Of a stretch of 64,000 nt of DNA, positions 56,616-64,000 are shown in pieces. The translations under genes were made by a program, and so were the position numbers. The notes beneath the pieces are model-generated. The model worked only from the letters and a program-made list of their open reading frames with translations, did no database searches and had not been told where the DNA came from. Origin of the DNA: an uncultured Salinisphaerales bacterium (lineage in GTDB: Bacteria > Pseudomonadota > Gammaproteobacteria > Nevskiales > CAJXLF01); NCBI GenBank assembly GCA_913055805.1, contig CAJXLF010000005.1, positions 62,001 to 126,000 on the forward strand, read 5' to 3'. Numbering within the stretch: the first letter of the stretch is position 1; each line of letters opens with the position of its first letter.

Positions 56616-57575
56616 ATGCAGCATTTAACGGCAAAGCGCATTCTGGTCACCGGGGGCGCCGGATTCATCGGCTCACATTTGTGTGAGCGCCTGGTTGCCG
56701 AAGAGAACGACGTGATCTGTGTGGATAATTTTTTCACCGGACGCAAGGCCAATATTGCGCATCTATTGGGCAAGCCGAATTTCGAACTCATGCGTCACGA
56801 TGTCTGCTTCCCCCTCTATGTAGAGGTGGACGAAATCTACAATCTCGCCTGTCCGGCATCGCCGATCCACTACCAGCATGACCCGGTGCAGACCACGAAA
56901 ACCAGCGTGCACGGCGCCATCAATATGCTGGGACTGGCCAAGCGGGTGAAGGCGAAAATCCTGCAGGCCTCCACCAGCGAGGTGTATGGCGACCCGCAGG
57001 TGCACCCGCAGCCCGAGGAATACTGGGGCCACGTCAATCCCATCGGCTTCCGTTCCTGTTATGACGAGGGCAAGCGCTGCGCGGAAACACTCTTCTTCGA
57101 TTATTACAGGCAGCACAACTTACGTATCAAGATTGCACGCATCTTCAATACCTACGGGCCGCGTATGCATCCCGAAGACGGGCGCGTGGTGTCCAATTTC
57201 ATCATTCAGGCGCTTAAGGGTGAGTCTATTACCGTCTATGGCGATGGTTCCCAGACGCGCTCCTTTGGTTATGTGGATGATCTGGTCGAAGGGCTGATAC
57301 GACTGATGAATTCGCCGGACGACTTCACCGGGCCGGTCAACCTCGGAAATCCGGGCGAAATGACGATTCGCGAACTTGCGGAACTGGTCATCAAGCTGAC
57401 CGGTTCTTCATCCAGCATCGTTGAAAAGACACTTCCGCAGGATGATCCCAGGCAACGGCAACCTGATATCCGGCTTGCCGGGGAGGCACTGGGTTGGACG
57501 CCGCGGATTCCCGCCGCAGAGGGGTTGCCCAAAACCATCGAGTACTTTTCTGCCCTTCTGGCAAAAATGAATTAA
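56616..57575 (+). CDS. UDP-glucuronate decarboxylase (UDP-xylose synthase)
   Basis: A 319-aa extended SDR. It has [10 protein letters not shown] at the N-terminus, [10 protein letters not shown], and the active-site YDEGK preceded by STSEVYGDP. This combination is typical of UXS enzymes, which convert UDP-glucuronate to UDP-xylose. It is placed 24 bp after ugd, so the two likely supply UDP-xylose for glycan synthesis. A related dTDP- or UDP-sugar epimerase is less likely. Confidence 0.93.
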   Translation: MQHLTAKRILVTGGAGFIGSHLCERLVAEENDVICVDNFFTGRKANIAHLLGKPNFELMRHDVCFPLYVEVDEIYNLACPASPIHYQHDPVQTTKTSVHGAINMLGLAKRVKAKILQASTSEVYGDPQVHPQPEEYWGHVNPIGFRSCYDEGKRCAETLFFDYYRQHNLRIKIARIFNTYGPRMHPEDGRVVSNFIIQALKGESITVYGDGSQTRSFGYVDDLVEGLIRLMNSPDDFTGPVNLGNPGEMTIRELAELVIKLTGSSSSIVEKTLPQDDPRQRQPDIRLAGEALGWTPRIPAAEGLPKTIEYFSALLAKMN

Positions 57576-57597
57576 TGGCTGCGAGCAGGGCGAGCCG

Positions 57598-58437
57598 ATG
57601 AGTAGCAATGAAATGCGCTATCTGGGGCGCAGCAATCTGTTTCAGTATTTTTCGGAGATGTGGGTTCAGCGTGAATTGCTGGTCTTTCTTGTCTGGAAAC
57701 ATGTCAAGGTGCAGTTCGCGCAAACTGCACTTGGTGTGGCCTGGTTAATTGTTCGGCCGTTGCTGAATGTCATCGTACTGACGTTCGTTTTTGGCAGGCT
57801 CGCGCAGCTGCCCAGTGATGGCCAGCCTTATTTATTGTTCGTGCTTGCCGGTATGTTGCCATGGGCCTACTTTTCTTCAGTGACCAATCAGGGGGCTTTG
57901 GTATTACTTGGTAACTCGACGTTGATTACCAAAATATTTTTTCCGCGCTTATTTCTGCCGTTCAGTGTGGCTATTGCCGGGCTGATTGATTTTCTGGTCA
58001 CCTTGGTGCTTTTCATACTGATCAGTGTGTTCATGTATCAGCAGATGCTTTCATTCTCTATTCTCGAATTTCTTGTGCCGCTGGTTTTATTATTGTCGTT
58101 CACCATGGGGGCCTGCATGTGGATGTCTGCGCTGGCCGTGGATTTCCGCGATGTTCGTCATGTCACTGGTTATATTCTGCAGATGCTGATGTTTGCCGCG
58201 CCTGTGGTGTGGCCAGTCGCCTTGCTTGCCGACCGCGTCGGCGAATGGGCCATCAGTTGGTTCGCCTGGTATCCGATGGTGGGCGTAATTGAAGGTTTTC
58301 GGCATGTACTGTTTTCCAGGGAGGGCAGCTTGCCGTGGGAGTTGCTGGGGCCTGGTTTTATTTCGACATTTGTTGTGTTGGTGACTGGATTCGCATATTT
58401 CCGTTGGCGCGAACGTCAGTTTGCTGATGTGGTTTAG
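57598..58437 (+). CDS. wzm: ABC-2 type polysaccharide export permease (Wzm-like)
   Basis: A 279-aa integral membrane protein with about six hydrophobic helices after an amphipathic N-terminal segment. It has QTALGVAWLIVRPLLNVIVL, typical of O-antigen and capsule exporters, and FAWYPMVGVIEGFR near the end. It pairs with the ATPase encoded 33 bp downstream to move a lipid-linked polysaccharide across the inner membrane. Confidence 0.93.
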   Translation: MSSNEMRYLGRSNLFQYFSEMWVQRELLVFLVWKHVKVQFAQTALGVAWLIVRPLLNVIVLTFVFGRLAQLPSDGQPYLLFVLAGMLPWAYFSSVTNQGALVLLGNSTLITKIFFPRLFLPFSVAIAGLIDFLVTLVLFILISVFMYQQMLSFSILEFLVPLVLLLSFTMGACMWMSALAVDFRDVRHVTGYILQMLMFAAPVVWPVALLADRVGEWAISWFAWYPMVGVIEGFRHVLFSREGSLPWELLGPGFISTFVVLVTGFAYFRWRERQFADVV

Positions 58438-58470
58438 CTCAAGTGCAGCTATTTAAGTCATTGGGGTGAA

Positions 58471-59748
58471 ATGGATCAATTAGCGGTACGAGTCGAAAAC
58501 CTGAGCAAGGTCTACCGTCTTGGTGAACATATCACCGTATCGGAAACTTTATTCCAGCAGTTAGGCGTGCTCGCTCTAAAGCCGATTAACCGGATGTTAG
58601 GACGCGCGCCCAGTGGCGAGGCAGTGCCGTTGCTCAAAGCGCTGGACAACATTTCTTTCGACGTTCCAACCGGTCAAACCCTCGGGATAATTGGCCACAA
58701 TGGCGCCGGCAAAAGCACATTACTGAAAATTCTCTCGAGAATTACAGAGCCTAGCTCTGGACGCATAGGTGTACGAGGGCGCATGGCCAGTCTTCTTGAG
58801 GTGGGCACCGGCTTTCATCCAGACCTGTCAGGTCGCGACAATGTTTTCCTGAATGCGGCCATTCTCGGCATGCCCAAACGGGAAATTCAACGACGTTTCG
58901 ATGACATTGTTGCCTTTGCCGAAATGGAGTCCTTTATTGATACGCCCATAAAGCATTATTCCACCGGAATGCGAGTCCGGCTGGCCTTTGCCGTGGCGGC
59001 ACATCTTGACCCCGACATACTCATTATTGATGAAGTGCTTGCTGTTGGGGACGCAGAATTTCAGAAACGCTGTCTGAATCGCATCGAGGCTGTGGGCGAG
59101 AGTGGCCGTACTGTGCTTTTTGTGTCGCATCAATTAAACACCGTCTCCCGCCTCTGCCAGCGGACATTGGTGATGGATCATGGTCATATCGTGCATGATG
59201 CGGGCACGCTTGAGTCTATTCGCTATTACAACGAGCGACTTGGCATGGCGCGCTCCTACAACTCCTGGACACCGGAAGAGAGTCCCAGTCGTCCGTTTCT
59301 TACTCTGCATGAGGTGGAAATCCTGCTGGATGGAGTCAGGGTTGATGGGGCGATTGATGTTCGGCGTGATATCGATGTGCGAATACGATTCAGCGCCAAT
59401 GAGGAGGGTCATGAACTCAGCCCCTGTCTGCAGATTTTCGACAGCAGTGGTAACTGGGTGTTTGTTTCGCTCGATCCTGATCCCGCATGGCAGCGGACAA
59501 AAAGGCCTAAAGGGGATTATGAGTCGCTTGTGACTATCCCCGGCAATCTGCTTAACGAGGGGATGTACTCGGTGTCGGTGTCAATAGGTACGCATGACGT
59601 TTATTACAAGTACTGCTTTGCTCACGATTGTGTGGCCTTCTCGGTCTACGATTCCATGGAACCTGGTAACACTCGTGGCGGCTATACCGGCGAGTTGCCC
59701 GGACCGGTGCGGCCTGCATTGCGATGGCAGTCACGACGTATAACTTGA
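58471..59748 (+). CDS. wzt: polysaccharide ABC transporter ATP-binding protein with C-terminal sugar-recognition domain (Wzt-like)
   Basis: A 425-aa ATPase. Walker A is GHNGAGKST with K81. The signature reads HYSTGMRVRLAF and Walker B ILIIDEVLAVGD. The extra C-terminal domain (about 275-425, beta-rich, with IDVRIRF and FDSSGNWVFVS) resembles the Wzt carbohydrate-binding domain. In E. coli O8/O9a that domain recognises the modified non-reducing end of the finished chain. TTGGGGTGAA precedes the ATG. The downstream methyltransferases may make the terminal mark it reads. Confidence 0.93.
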   Translation: MDQLAVRVENLSKVYRLGEHITVSETLFQQLGVLALKPINRMLGRAPSGEAVPLLKALDNISFDVPTGQTLGIIGHNGAGKSTLLKILSRITEPSSGRIGVRGRMASLLEVGTGFHPDLSGRDNVFLNAAILGMPKREIQRRFDDIVAFAEMESFIDTPIKHYSTGMRVRLAFAVAAHLDPDILIIDEVLAVGDAEFQKRCLNRIEAVGESGRTVLFVSHQLNTVSRLCQRTLVMDHGHIVHDAGTLESIRYYNERLGMARSYNSWTPEESPSRPFLTLHEVEILLDGVRVDGAIDVRRDIDVRIRFSANEEGHELSPCLQIFDSSGNWVFVSLDPDPAWQRTKRPKGDYESLVTIPGNLLNEGMYSVSVSIGTHDVYYKYCFAHDCVAFSVYDSMEPGNTRGGYTGELPGPVRPALRWQSRRIT

Positions 59749-59765
59749 GTGGAAGTTTGTTTTTC

Positions 59766-60482
59766 ATGGCAACCAGTGACAGCACGCAATTCGAATACGT
59801 AGCCGGTGAACGGGAGCATCTGCCTCTGAATCCAAAGCGCAGTCACCGCTATCGCTGTTGCATACTCGCGCTGAATCAATGTCTGCGTGATTATCTTGAG
59901 GTCAGTGAGCTGGGCAGCGGTAGCAAGGTGCTCGATTATGGCTGTGGCATTCAGCAATATCGGGAGTTTCTGCCCAAGGGTTGCGAATATATGGGCGCTG
60001 ATCTCCCTGGTAATTCGCTGGCCAATATCGAAATCACACCGGACGGCGGCCTGCCAGTGGAAGACCAGTCTATTGACCTGCTTCTTTCAACTCAGGTGCT
60101 TGAGCACGTTGACGATCCTGACTTTTACCTGAGCGAGAGCTTTCGGGTGCTCAGGCCGGGTGGGCGTTTGCTGCTTTGCACCCATGGGGTGTTCCGTTAC
60201 CACCCCGGGCCCAATGATTACTGGCGTTGGACACACACCGGTCTGCTGCGCATTGTGCGGCAGACCGGTTTTGAGGTTGAGCAAGTCCGCGGGCTGGTCG
60301 GCGGCTCTGCCGCAGCACTGCAGATGTTTCAGGATCTGACGATGCAGCACCTGCCGGGCTGGCTCAGACCGGGCTACTGTGCAGTATTGCAGACACTAAT
60401 GGGTTGGCTTGATGCGCATCACAGCGAAGCAGCTCGCCTGGCCAATGCCTGGGATTATGCCGTTCTGGCTCGAAAACCATGA
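59766..60482 (+). CDS. class I SAM-dependent methyltransferase
   Basis: A 238-aa protein with motif I VLDYGCGIQQYREFLP, an acidic loop (MGADLPGN) and LSTQVLEHVDDPDFYL. It belongs to the broad Methyltransf_11/23-like group. The ATG at 59766 is preferred: TGGAAG precedes it, and an upstream ATG at 59724 lies inside wzt. It may methylate a sugar of the exported chain, possibly as a terminator of elongation. It overlaps the next gene by ATGA. Confidence 0.85.
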   Translation: MATSDSTQFEYVAGEREHLPLNPKRSHRYRCCILALNQCLRDYLEVSELGSGSKVLDYGCGIQQYREFLPKGCEYMGADLPGNSLANIEITPDGGLPVEDQSIDLLLSTQVLEHVDDPDFYLSESFRVLRPGGRLLLCTHGVFRYHPGPNDYWRWTHTGLLRIVRQTGFEVEQVRGLVGGSAAALQMFQDLTMQHLPGWLRPGYCAVLQTLMGWLDAHHSEAARLANAWDYAVLARKP

Positions 60483-61426
60483 GAAGCAGCGAGCAGAAAA
60501 ATCTGGTGATGGGTGCGGCCCTGGGTTATTCAGTGGAGCAGATACGGCCCTTTCTTCAGAGTCTGCGGAGTGCCGGTTATGAAGGCCAGGTTGCGCTGAT
60601 CGTCACCCCCGACTTCGTAAGTGAGGCCAAAGGCACGCCGCTGTTTGAGCGGGTTGCCTTCATGGTGGCCAGGCAATGGCTCCCTTTTCGGATAGCATTG
60701 CCCGCCGCCGGGTCGAGACGGCGTTGGCGCTGGGGGACGCGCGTCATTCCGTATTGGATACTCGTCCGCCTCTTGCGCGTGGCAGGTCTCGAATCTCTGT
60801 CTATCATATTGGGCAAACGACTCTACCCGCCATCGGAATCCCGCTACCTGCACTACTACAGTTTTCTCAAGAAGCACGACTATCGGCGCGTGCTTATCAG
60901 CGATACCCGTGACGTGGTCTTTCAGTGCGACCCTTTTACAACCCTGCCTGAACAAGGGCTGGGGGTGAGCATGGAACCGCCGAACTACAGCATTGACGAA
61001 GAGCCCTCTAACAGCGGCTGGATCAGGGTGATTTACGGTGCCGATGAACTGAAGGCCATCGGCGGCAACCAGGTCTCGTGTTCGGGGGTGAGTTATGGCG
61101 ACCGTGCCTCCATGCTGCGCTATCTGGGCCTGATGCTGGACGAGATATTCGGCCTGGGCCTGAGAACCACTTACCGCGCCACCACTGGTTTCGACCAGGG
61201 TATGCACAATCATCTGCTGTGGCGCGAACGGTTGGAGCCGACTGTGCGGCTCTATGCCCTGGAAAGTCCGATCGCTACTATTGGTGGCTTTGCGGAAACC
61301 GACATACCCCGCGATGACAGCGGCCGGATACTGAACCGCGATGGTCGGCTGTCGAGTGTGGTGCATCAATACGATCGTCACCCCCAACTTGAAAAACAGC
61401 TTATGCAGGCACTGGAAATATCATGA
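60479..61426 (+). CDS. putative GT-A-type glycosyltransferase of unassigned family
   Basis: A 315-aa soluble protein. The N-terminus has a nucleotide-sugar-like alternation of strands and helices (NLVMGAALGYS, VALIVTPDF), followed by a basic hydrophobic stretch (about 80-115). RVLISDTRDVVFQCDPF carries an acidic D142-T-R-D145 motif that could replace the DxD of GT-A enzymes. A later GFDQGMHNHLLW resembles the acceptor-side motif of GT8-like proteins. The family could not be named. Its position inside a glycan operon with overlapping starts and stops on both sides supports a glycosyltransferase role. Confidence 0.6.
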   Translation: MRSSEQKNLVMGAALGYSVEQIRPFLQSLRSAGYEGQVALIVTPDFVSEAKGTPLFERVAFMVARQWLPFRIALPAAGSRRRWRWGTRVIPYWILVRLLRVAGLESLSIILGKRLYPPSESRYLHYYSFLKKHDYRRVLISDTRDVVFQCDPFTTLPEQGLGVSMEPPNYSIDEEPSNSGWIRVIYGADELKAIGGNQVSCSGVSYGDRASMLRYLGLMLDEIFGLGLRTTYRATTGFDQGMHNHLLWRERLEPTVRLYALESPIATIGGFAETDIPRDDSGRILNRDGRLSSVVHQYDRHPQLEKQLMQALEIS

Positions 61427-62439
61427 AAGCTCTGGCTCGCAATCTGGTACAAACGGCCCTGGGAAAAGCCGGTTACCGGCTAGTCAGAAAGAGGGACTGG
61501 GATGAAGCCTTCGGCCGCTGGCCGGGCCGCGTCGAGGGCCCGGCGCCCGATGCGGATGCTATTGCAGCACTGCGCGGCGATCATCCCGAGCTGTCAGCAT
61601 TGCGTGACGCCTATAAGAATCTGAATGTCCCGGCAACCGCACATTCACTCTGGGGCCAGGACTACGTGCAAACCCAGGTGAATATGCAGCGCTTCCGCGA
61701 CCACAGTGCCTATGTGTGGGTCTACCGGGAGCTGCCACGGGCCACCCAACTCAAATACTATGTCTACGCCCGTTACGTTCAGGAGCTTTGTCCGGAGGTG
61801 CTGGAGACGCTGGACGAAGACGGCGCCTTCGGCTGTCTTTGCTATGACTTCGAGGACCTGGGCAGGGTCAGCCGCGACCGGCTGGACTCGGCGCTGGAAA
61901 TCGCCTTTCTGGAACGTAACCTGGGCACGGACTTTTTCCAGGGCGCCCGCATTCTGGATATTGGCGCAGGCTATGGTCGCATGGCCCACCGCATGCACGA
62001 ACGTCACCCCGAAATCGCCGGCTACATCTGTACGGACTCGGTGGCCGAATCCAGTTATCTGTGCCGCTTCTATCTGAAGCATCGCGGCCTGGAAAACAGC
62101 ACCACGGTGCTACCACTCAACCAGCTCGTGGAGGACCCCGGTCGCATTGGCGAGATTGATCTGGTGATCAACGTCCACAGTTTTTCCGAATGCCGTTACG
62201 AGGCCATCCGCTGGTGGTTCGACCAGCTTGAGGCCCTGGGACCATTAAAGCTGTTTATCGTACCCAACGACCCCGAGGAATTCCTGGCCACCGAACCCGA
62301 CGGCAGCAAGAAAGACTTCCTGCCGCTGATCGAGGAACGCGGCTTCAGGATGACGGCCAAGGAGCCGGTGTTCAGGGACAGTAACGTGCGTGAGCTGCTC
62401 AACATCCAGGACCACCAGTTCCTTTTCGAACGCCGTTGA
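61423..62439 (+). CDS. putative sugar O-methyltransferase
   Basis: A 338-aa protein with SAM-binding motif I ILDIGAGYGRMAHRM in the middle and DLVINVHSFSECRYEAIRWWF downstream. This is the pattern of the putative sugar O-methyltransferase family found in O-antigen and capsule loci. The N-terminal 170 residues are family-specific helices. It is coupled to its neighbours by ATGA and TGATG overlaps. It probably methylates a sugar hydroxyl in the polysaccharide encoded here. Confidence 0.82.
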   Translation: MKALARNLVQTALGKAGYRLVRKRDWDEAFGRWPGRVEGPAPDADAIAALRGDHPELSALRDAYKNLNVPATAHSLWGQDYVQTQVNMQRFRDHSAYVWVYRELPRATQLKYYVYARYVQELCPEVLETLDEDGAFGCLCYDFEDLGRVSRDRLDSALEIAFLERNLGTDFFQGARILDIGAGYGRMAHRMHERHPEIAGYICTDSVAESSYLCRFYLKHRGLENSTTVLPLNQLVEDPGRIGEIDLVINVHSFSECRYEAIRWWFDQLEALGPLKLFIVPNDPEEFLATEPDGSKKDFLPLIEERGFRMTAKEPVFRDSNVRELLNIQDHQFLFERR

Positions 62440-64000
62440 TGCAGATCGCACTGGCTGCCAATGAAGCCTATCTGCCGCATGCCGCGGTAGCCATTCGTTC
62501 ACTGCTGGATACCCAAACCTCTAATCTGACCATTCACTTGCTGCACAGCCGGCCCTACAGCGAGACTGCGCTGCAGAAGCTCGAACGACTGATGCGCAAC
62601 ACGTCAGCTAAATGGCAAAGACATGAGGTCGGTCTGGAACATCTGCAGGGGCTGCCCGGTCTGGGTAGCGGGGAGAATGAATCGGTCGATATGTGGCTTC
62701 GTTGCCTGCTGCCCGAACTGCTCCCCGAGCAGGACCGGGTGCTGTATCTGGACTGCGACACTGTGGTCTGCGAACCGCTGGATAATCTTTATGCCCTTGA
62801 GATGGGCGATCACGAACTCGCCGCGGTCAGTTCACCCTTCAGTGAAAAACTCAGACACATCCCGCAGACACTGGGGCTGCCGCATGCTCAGGCTTATTTC
62901 AACAGCGGTATCCTGCTGCTGAATCTGGAAAAACTGCGCAAATCGGGGCATATGCAGGATGTCATGGCCTATGGCCGGCAGTATCCCGAACGCATGCGCT
63001 GGCAGGATCAGGATGCGCTCAACGTTATTCTCTGGAAAAACCGCCTCGCCCTGCATCCGCGCTACAACGTCATGACCAGCCTGGGCCGGCGGGAAGACGC
63101 CTGTCACGCCCATCCCGAATCCGAACGCCAGTCTGCTATGCGCGTCCCCGCCATCGTGCATTACGAGGGCGGGGCCAAGCCCTGGCAGGCCGGTTGCCCA
63201 CACCCGTTCCGCAACCTGTATTTTCTTTACCTGGCCCGAACCCCATGGGGCAGTATTCGCGACTATCTGCATGCCCCGGCGCGACCCGAAAAACTGCGGG
63301 CAGGCGACCGGCCACCGGTTCTTTCCGCCTATCAACCGGACAGCATCCTCGTATCCGACAATCCCGGCATCTCTGTGGTGATCCCGACACACAATCGCGC
63401 GGACATGCTGGAGCGTGCGATACGCAGCGCCCTGGCGCAAACTCTCAGGCCGCTGGAAATCCTGGTGGTGGACGATGCCTCCACGGATAACACGCACGAA
63501 GTGGTTGAGCGTTTGAGCCGTTTACCGGAAGGTAACATCCTTCATTACTTGCGTAACGAGAAAGGCGGCAGCGCCGCGCGCACTCGCAACCGGGGCGTAA
63601 AAGAGGCGCGTGGTGATTACATCGGTTTTCTGGATGATGACGACGAATGGCTGCCGGAGAAGTTGGAAAAACAGTATGCCCAATTGCGCCGGGACGGGCC
63701 CGCGCTCAACCTGGACGGGTTCTATCAGATCGTGCATGGACAGAGGGAATACGTAGCAGGCACAGACGAGTTTGCCCGCATAGATTACAGCCGCGGGTTT
63801 CACTACTACTACCGACTAATCGCAACCACTGGTTGGCTGGTCAACCGCCAGATTCTTTTGGACGTAGGTATGTTCGATGAGAGTTTCCCTATCTGGGAAG
63901 ATTGGGAGTTGGGCCTGCGCATAAGTCAGCGCTATCCGGTCACCCACAGGCCTGAAGCCTTGCATCTGTACCACCGTGACCGGCCATTCGGTTTGACAGA
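62439..64000 (+). CDS. bifunctional GT8-GT2 glycosyltransferase fusion, partial
   Basis: The reading frame is open from ATG 62439, overlapping the previous stop, to the right edge: 520 codons with no stop. Residues 1 to about 280 form a GT8-type domain (IALAANEAYLPHAAVAIRSL, D105-C-D107 in VLYLDCDTVV, AYFNSGILLLNL, QDALN). After a linker, a GT2 domain starts at residue 310 (ISVVIPTHNRADML, LVVDDASTDNT, FLDDDDEW). The C-terminus is outside the window. Two inverting/retaining-type modules in one chain could add two sugars in succession. Confidence 0.9.
   Translation, partial: MQIALAANEAYLPHAAVAIRSLLDTQTSNLTIHLLHSRPYSETALQKLERLMRNTSAKWQRHEVGLEHLQGLPGLGSGENESVDMWLRCLLPELLPEQDRVLYLDCDTVVCEPLDNLYALEMGDHELAAVSSPFSEKLRHIPQTLGLPHAQAYFNSGILLLNLEKLRKSGHMQDVMAYGRQYPERMRWQDQDALNVILWKNRLALHPRYNVMTSLGRREDACHAHPESERQSAMRVPAIVHYEGGAKPWQAGCPHPFRNLYFLYLARTPWGSIRDYLHAPARPEKLRAGDRPPVLSAYQPDSILVSDNPGISVVIPTHNRADMLERAIRSALAQTLRPLEILVVDDASTDNTHEVVERLSRLPEGNILHYLRNEKGGSAARTRNRGVKEARGDYIGFLDDDDEWLPEKLEKQYAQLRRDGPALNLDGFYQIVHGQREYVAGTDEFARIDYSRGFHYYYRLIATTGWLVNRQILLDVGMFDESFPIWEDWELGLRISQRYPVTHRPEALHLYHRDRPFGLT

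Overview
The window is chromosomal DNA of a moderately GC-rich gammaproteobacterium. Much of the gene order matches Pseudomonas: gyrA–mtnA–mtaD–ubiG–mupP–yciK, pheA–hisC–tyrA–aroA–cmk–rpsA–ihfB–lapA–lapB, gcvR–bcp next to dapA–bamC, and dnaX–ybaB–recR. Several details differ from Pseudomonas. tyrA and aroA are separate genes, a short phosphoglycerate dehydrogenase gene follows serC, and bamC is reduced to a very small lipoprotein. This suggests a related lineage, possibly marine or hydrocarbon-associated, but the genus cannot be fixed from the sequence. No prophage, insertion sequence or CRISPR array was seen.

Region 1 (1-4.0 kb) holds the 5' part of a YCF48-like beta-propeller gene on the minus strand. 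It is divergent from a membrane histidine kinase gene, which is followed by a double-receiver response regulator. A near-perfect 32-bp palindrome lies between the divergent genes. Region 2 (4.0-17.3 kb) is a catabolic block in the order atuA, acyl-CoA dehydrogenase, ETF-quinone oxidoreductase, etfB, etfA, then SDR, carboxyltransferase, acyl-CoA dehydrogenase, enoyl-CoA hydratase and biotin carboxylase. The last five follow the order atuBCDEF of the Pseudomonas acyclic terpene (citronellol/geraniol) cluster. A complete electron-transfer module sits inside it, so acyl-CoA oxidation could be wired directly to the quinone pool.

Region 3 (17.3-36.1 kb) is housekeeping. It contains yciK, mupP, ubiG and mtaD on the minus strand, then mtnA, gyrA, serC, serA, pheA, hisC, tyrA, aroA, cmk, rpsA, ihfB, lapA and lapB on the plus strand. 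Together these cover methylthioadenosine salvage, cell-wall recycling, ubiquinone, serine and aromatic amino acid synthesis, the CMP kinase/S1 block, and LPS assembly control.

Region 4 (36.2-51 kb) has an atypical epimerase-like SDR, bepA, perM, a PIN-PhoH ATPase, bcp, gcvR, dapA and the mini-bamC. Then come tRNA-Ser(GGA), tandem copies of the tRNA 3' end, 4.5S RNA, hairpin-bearing repeats, dnaX–ybaB–recR, rsgA, phhB, orn and a DUF1329 protein. The stretch 43.9-44.6 kb is the most structured non-coding DNA in the window and resembles the rtT repeats of the E. coli tyrT locus.

Region 5 (50.7-64 kb) is cell-surface oriented. It has a small membrane protein, a small secreted protein with LPG(L/I) repeats, a TpsB-like outer-membrane protein without a visible signal peptide, a sirtuin and an OmpA-like porin. 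It ends in a polysaccharide operon: ugd and UDP-xylose synthase make nucleotide sugars, Wzm/Wzt form an ABC exporter with a sugar-recognition domain, two methyltransferases and a putative glycosyltransferase follow, and a GT8-GT2 fusion runs off the right edge.
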